64,000 nucleotides of DNA. It comes from Colletes latitarsis (lineage: Eukaryota; Arthropoda; Insecta; Hymenoptera; Colletidae). This document shows positions 58,961 to 64,000 of the stretch, piece by piece (within the stretch, counting starts at the first letter, position 1; each line of letters opens with the position of its first letter). Location of the stretch: assembly GCF_051014445.1 (NCBI RefSeq), contig NC_135143.1:5952001-6016000 (forward strand), read 5' to 3'. A program made the position numbers and the translations under genes. Below the pieces are notes generated by a model. The model did no database searches. It was not told the DNA's origin and saw only the letters and a list, made by a program, of their open reading frames with translations.

Positions 58961-61900
58961 TTCGGCTGGCGATCATTAAATATTGGATTTTATCTGACTG
59001 CGACTGGGTACGTGGATCCAGGGCAACGAACTGTAAATCTAGAATTATGATTCCGTGCGTGCTTTTGGTATTCCTTTGCGTACAGTCAGCAACATTTAAT
59101 TAAACGTAATAAAATTTCTCCCCATATTATTCTCCACGTGTTCTCGAATTAATATATTCTATGCTCCGGGACTAAAAGACATTTTATATTTTTTGTCGTT
59201 GTTGTTCGTACTGTAAATTTTGTGCCGCGCTGTAATTCTGTTCAATATTAATTTATGTAGAAAAGGATTGCATGTGTGTTTTGTTCGTTGTGTAATTGGT
59301 AATTGGCGACGGCGAGACAACTTCGTTAAAAAATAAGTAGTCGTGAAGAACATAATTTGTGTTAAAAATGTTGTGTTCGATGTGATTTAAAATTTTGAAT
59401 AATATTAATTGTTATTAGTTCGAAATATAATTCTCTTTAATTATTCTAAATAACTGCACACTTAAGAATGAATGTACATAATAAATGTAAATTAATAACT
59501 TTTGTTAGAACCATTTGTTTGTAGGAACATTTGTTTGAAATTGTACGTATTAAATAATCAACTCTCCGTTTATTGTACTTTATATATTCCGATCCCCCCA
59601 AAATATATCGCATCAATTTAAAAATACCGTCGAAATAGATTTGTCCGTCTGCATTTAGATTTCGCTTAGGCAATCGCGTTGCCAGCAAAACAAACAGACA
59701 CTCGCTGATCGAACCTGCGATCAAATAAAGTTCTTCGTTAAATGATTACATACCGTACAGCAAATCAAAATGAAACGTTACTATTTAGAGAAGTTCAATT
59801 GGTAAATAAGCCTGCAAATATTTAGCGCAGCAATTTATATATTTATGTATTTCGTATTGGAAAATTTACTAATTTACGCACCTTCGTCCTTCAAAGTGAT
59901 TTCCAACGAACGTTAGACTTTGTTACTTGGGCGAGTTACCGAGAAACAATCGAAAGTAAAATTAATAACGACTGTTTGTCGACGTGTTGTCATTGAAGAA
60001 AAATAGTCGTGGAAGTAAATACACAATGAAATTTCATTCCGTCCGCACACATACTCGGAGAAGACGAAGGACCGTATGGGGCGCGTATGAAGGAAAGAAA
60101 ATCGAGAAACGGGATGAGGGCCAGACACACTGGCTTGTCTTACTCTTACAGGTTTTGTTTTCTATGGAACAGACGTTTCAGAGTTGAGAGCTAACAACAT
60201 CTGTCCACAGTGCCCCCCAATCGATTGATCACTTCTTCCAGAAAAGTTAGTGCAATGACTTTCGACGTTATCATCAATAAACTTTCGTTTAGAATTCTAC
60301 AACGAATAAAACAATTGGGATACACTATCGTAGCAAATACGAATCGATCTAGTAAATTCCAATGTGAATAACAAATGTTTATTAGTATTTTTATTTTCCA
60401 AACAAATCACCTCGATATGTTCATTATTTTAATTACCTGTGATTCCTAATTTTGTATCATTTCTAAAAATACAATTTTCTATTATGCAATAATAGAGATG
60501 TAACTGAAGATGTCGGTCGCTCATTGTTTGTAATTAAAGTTATACAAACTGTAGATGGTACTTATCCGCTAAAAATTATTTTCTGTTTGATCGTCTCTAT
60601 TATTAATTAATGAAGAATACACCATACTTCTGTGGAATTCTCTTATAAAAAAATAAGAAATAGAATTGAACCATCACGACCGCCATTTTTCTTTTGTACT
60701 TAGATAGTCTATTCCATTTACTTCTTTTTAACACTCTTATGCAGATATGCCCAAAAATGTTAACATAATAATATATTTTCTATATTTGATATCTTATAGT
60801 ACCAAATACGAAAAAATATAAGATATGCTATCTTTTTACCCCGGGATGTATTAAATTAGAAAATGGTAGTCTAATAATGGTAGAAAACACCTCACATATG
60901 GCTACGCGAAGAACTTAGCCAGAGCAATAACTGTATCCGTAACATATTCAGCTTGTAGAAGGACTTATGCATGGTGTTCGTTTGATAGTTTTACTCTTGA
61001 GAGTTGGTATCTAGAATAAGAGCTGTTTCACAAGAGTTAGCATAATAGCCTTCACGTTGGAAGTTGCCTCATTACTCGCAAAGTCAGCTCCCATGTCTTC
61101 GTGTGAAGAATCCTTTACTCTCCCCGCAGTATCCACTAGAGATTCGTATTCTCTGGTAGTAACTTTTAAATGCAAAACTGTCCAGTTGACACCAGACATT
61201 ACCGACGATGCAAGTTGCTATGCTACAAAATTATAAACTATTTTTCAAAATGGTAAATCAATCATTCGAGCGAACCAAAACAATGAATTAAATAAAACAG
61301 ATAAAATCTGTTAAGAACTAGGTATACCACGTGAATTTTATTTTTATGTATATTTAAAGAAGAATCTTTCCTCAAAAAGTTATTTCATTTTGCAGGGAAT
61401 ATTCTAGGGCATCTTTATTCTTTTAAAGATCTTTTCGCGGTCGCCCATGTAACATTTTTACAAATGCGAGAAGGCATCCGAGACACGGTGCTGAAACGAT
61501 GATTTATGGCTGCATCGTCTTGGTGACCTGCTGCGTTTACGAGCGTTACTACATTTGCTCCATCCAGTATACCTCTTGACTCGTGGAACAATATAATCGT
61601 AAAATGTCACTCTGGCGAGTCGGTCCCGATAACCGATACGTTCAATTCGAGAAATTGGTCCTTTTAATTAGCGAAAACGTTTCGAATACGTATTGTCCTG
61701 GACGAAACATTGGCGTTGCTCCTTCGGGAAATTGAAAGACCAATCACGTTTCGACTACCCCCAAACAATCTTCACCGAATTTTGCGGTACGATCGACGTA
61801 GAGAATGTTTGCTCAACGTCTCTGAACAGAGACAGTCGATCTACGATCGTCGCGAATAGAATACGACATGCGGCAAACCGAAACACAGTTACGTTTATTT

Positions 61901-62034
61901 CAACGTCGAATATTCGAAATGGTACGTAATCGCATATATATCGTAAACGTATCAGTAACTTATAATTGAATTATTTTATTCATTCAGTTATTTATTTTAT
62001 GTCTTTATTGGAGAACTGTATTATATGAATATAT
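58961..62034. other. A+T-rich non-coding stretch
   Basis: No supported gene. A minus frame at 61011-61199 (62 residues) has a balanced composition but no recognisable domain or splice context. A weak inverted pair (ATATCTTATAGTA near 60789, TATAAGATATGC near 60818) is present. GC is higher at 61480-61900. Confidence 0.5.
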
Positions 62035-62312
62035 GTTGGTAATATTCTACATTATTATCAATTTTTCTCTTATTTTCGTATTTATAAATATTACCAACGT
62101 ACATATATATATATAGTATTTTTTGTTTTAATCATGTTTATTTTCGTTCAACTTACTTTTCTTGATAACCTTCAATAGTTGTTTACACTAAACTATGCTC
62201 ATACATATATTTATATAGCACTTTTTGTTTTAATCATTTTTACAAATCATATTTTTATTTTCGTACAACTTTTGTTGATAACCTTCACTGGTGGTTTACA
62301 ATAAACTCTGCT
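62035..62312 (+). repeat. 102-bp tandem duplication next to a short inverted repeat
   Basis: TTGGTAATATT near 62036 pairs with AATATTACCAA near 62088. Units then start CATATATATATATAG (62102) and CATATATTTATATAG (62204). Both contain TTTTTTGTTTTAATCAT or CTTTTTGTTTTAATCAT, then TTGATAACCTTCA and TAAACT. The second unit has a short insertion. Confidence 0.7.
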
Positions 62313-62967
62313 TGATATGTTATAATTAGCTCTATTGTTTTCACTGCCGCAGAAGTTCACCGACGGATTGTAGGTATTAAATAACTATACATAGTTTATT
62401 ATCGTGGAGTCTCGTAGTTAACTGTATATTTGCAATTGAAATTATGACAAGAGTTATTGTATGCTCGTTAAACGTTAGAAACGTTAAATTTTAAGAGCCA
62501 TGCTTAACGGTTCGGTATATTCTGTATTCTAATGTGTACCTGCTTAGTTGCAACCGAGGTCTAACGTGTTCTCGCTAAGTTCTAACTGAGCTCTGTGTGT
62601 ACGGTTTGAATTTGTGTTTCACGTTAACGTTACTATTGTCTGATGGTTAAGTTTTTATGGGATAGAAACGCATGACTTTCTTACGAGTATGTCGAGTTCT
62701 CCGAAAGGATGTAAGAACAATTTCCGTTTTCTATTCGATGTACAGTTCCAGAGTTCTCGGACTTCAGCGACTAACGGTAAAGATGAGCCTAGCATGCTCC
62801 AAAACGTAGTGAAAACTAAGACAATCGTGTCAGGAACCAGGGCTACTTCTATTTATTTTTCCAATTTTAAACGAGTGAAACATTTAATGGATTGCTAATG
62901 CTAGATATAAGAAATTTTATTCAGTAATTGATGTCTTCTTGTTTGCCAATGAAAAAAAGAATATACA
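62313..62967. other. A+T-rich spacer before the right arm
   Basis: No gene seen; a 69-residue frame at 62689-62898 has no recognisable features. It would form the flank (or intron side) immediately downstream of the right arm read on the minus strand. Confidence 0.5.
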
Positions 62968-64000
62968 CTTACCGTTCATAAGTTTGTTCGTCTTAGAAAA
63001 TGCAAATTAAAGCATAGATACAATTTTCCGAAGTGACTTTACTATCTCGCTTTCTTACATTGAGTCATTTTAAGTTACTACTTTATTATACATGTTATAA
63101 CGCTCGTAAGAAATTAAAATAAATGTGCAATAAGTAAAACTGCTCGAATAAGCAAATTTTAAAGACAAACACATTTAAAATCGAAGGACTATGAAATTAT
63201 TATTTATAATTGCCGCCATATTTCGAGAGAAGCATGCGCGCGCCGCCAAGGATGAGAGTAGTCAACCGGGCCTAACGTGCATGTCGTGTGTGTTTCGAAA
63301 GTCCGTTCTACGTAGAATATGCAGTGTTAAATGATCAGATACGTTTGTTTTGTAGTATTAATATATAATAAGTTAAATACGTGTACGAGTTCTGCGAAAT
63401 TTCGTGTTCTTCCGTTTGATGCAACGTGATTTCTTTCTGTTGACGTAAATAGGTTACGTGTCTAGAAGCTACGTGTTCTGTGTACAGTTTCAGAGAGCAA
63501 TGATCAAATACGTTTGTTTTGTAGTATTAATGTTCAATTAGTTAAATTCACATGTGTCATGCGATAATAGTACAATACGTTTATGAGTTCTGTGAGATTT
63601 CGGTTTCTTCCATTTGATTCGGCGTGATTCTTTTCTGTCGGCGTTGATAGGTTATGTGTCTAGAAGCCACGTGCTGAATGCGCAGTTCCAGTTCCAACTA
63701 ACAAAGTCTTGTGGACAATATCACAAAAAGGTAGGAATGATATTAATGAAAAAAATACTAGAAAACAATATTTGATAAGATTCTACCATAAATTTAATCA
63801 TTTTCAAACGAGGCTGATACACTCACAAAATGAAAATTATGAATCGTTCGCTAACATTTTGTTAAAATACATGACACGCAATACGAGTTACGTTTCCTTT
63901 GTGGTGAAATGACCAAATAAGTGTCAGTTTCATATTGTAATTTATATCGTTTCACAGTATTAATTCGTTTATATTCTACGACTTATGGCCGGGAGTGTGT
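62968..64000 (-). repeat. Right arm of the >1-kb inverted repeat (partner 6402-7468), cut by window end
   Basis: Its reverse complement aligns with 6402-7468. The core is highly conserved (CCTTGGCGGCGCGCGCATG; TATAAATA at 63201-63208; AATAAA at 63082-63087). Similarity is still present at base 64000, so the repeat may go on beyond the window. On its other side it stops at GAACGGTAAGT, a good splice-donor match (GTAAGT, 62967-62972 minus). The last frame (63709-63912) is not conserved in the left arm. Confidence 0.8.
63331..63690 (-). repeat. Tandem duplication inside the right arm (period about 169)
   Basis: ATGATCAGATACGTTTGTTT (63331) and ATGATCAAATACGTTTGTTT (63500) each lead into TAGTATTAAT, GAGTTCTG, GTGTCTAGAAGC and an end near CAGTTTCAGAG or CAGTTCCAG. 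The unit boundaries differ from those of the left arm's duplication. Confidence 0.75.

Noticed and set aside
61011..61199. 62-residue minus frame that looks somewhat protein-like
   Set aside because: No recognisable family and no flanking splice sites that I could defend; length is within chance.
1..64000. Bacterial-type operon, CRISPR array or prophage
   Set aside because: Composition, lack of long frames and eukaryotic transposon types exclude it; no short regularly spaced identical repeats with unique spacers were seen.

Overview
This window looks like non-coding DNA from an insect nuclear genome. It is strongly A+T-rich, broken by short GC- and CpG-rich blocks of about 0.3-1.5 kb. It is packed with short non-autonomous DNA transposons of the pogo/Tigger, hAT, piggyBac-like and mariner types and with foldback (hairpin) elements. 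A bee- or ant-like hymenopteran is my best guess, from this composition and repeat style. That is inference, not proof. I found no protein-coding exon, tRNA, rRNA, operon or CRISPR array that I can support; every reading frame I checked is short, overlaps others and carries no recognisable domain. The region reads as an intergenic span or the inside of a very large intron.

The main structures are as follows. (1) A long inverted repeat frames most of the window: an arm at 6402-7468 on the plus strand matches the reverse complement of 62968-64000, with 55.5 kb between them. The right arm runs off the window edge. Each arm carries a TATA-like box, an AATAAA motif and a short internal tandem duplication, and the match stops at a sequence resembling a splice donor. 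(2) Six copies of one foldback element family lie at 1518-3098, 4296-5478, 23610-24701, 33377-34693, 37061-37459 and 47733-48603. All are bounded by TA and end in CAGGGTGTTCGG-type termini; together they make 6443 bases, about 10% of the window. None carries a transposase. (3) A 298-bp tandem array at 36881-38089 sits behind a hAT-like terminus, and its first unit is split by the smallest foldback copy. The intact units give the empty insertion site.

Other repeats are a 512-bp foldback MITE (15337-15848), a 479-bp pogo/Tigger-like MITE (18147-18625), a TTAA-flanked 471-bp MITE (32619-33089) with related half-elements at 9416, 18905-19153 and 20293, a 1.5-kb piggyBac-like remnant (27357-28873), a mariner-like terminus (44513-44625), and minisatellites of 45 bp (24720), 24-32 bp (40533) and about 30 bp (50940 and 51834).

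GC-rich blocks, mainly at 5660-6330, 10000-10380, 12100-12620, 15990-17480, 19380-20290, 25130-25620, 29000-29630, 31830-32460, 35290-35560, 36230-36700, 39180-39440, 46150-46700, 47100-47560 and 58380-58960, contain no convincing ORF. They could be regulatory islands or untranslated exons of genes lying outside. No set of genes working together can be described here.
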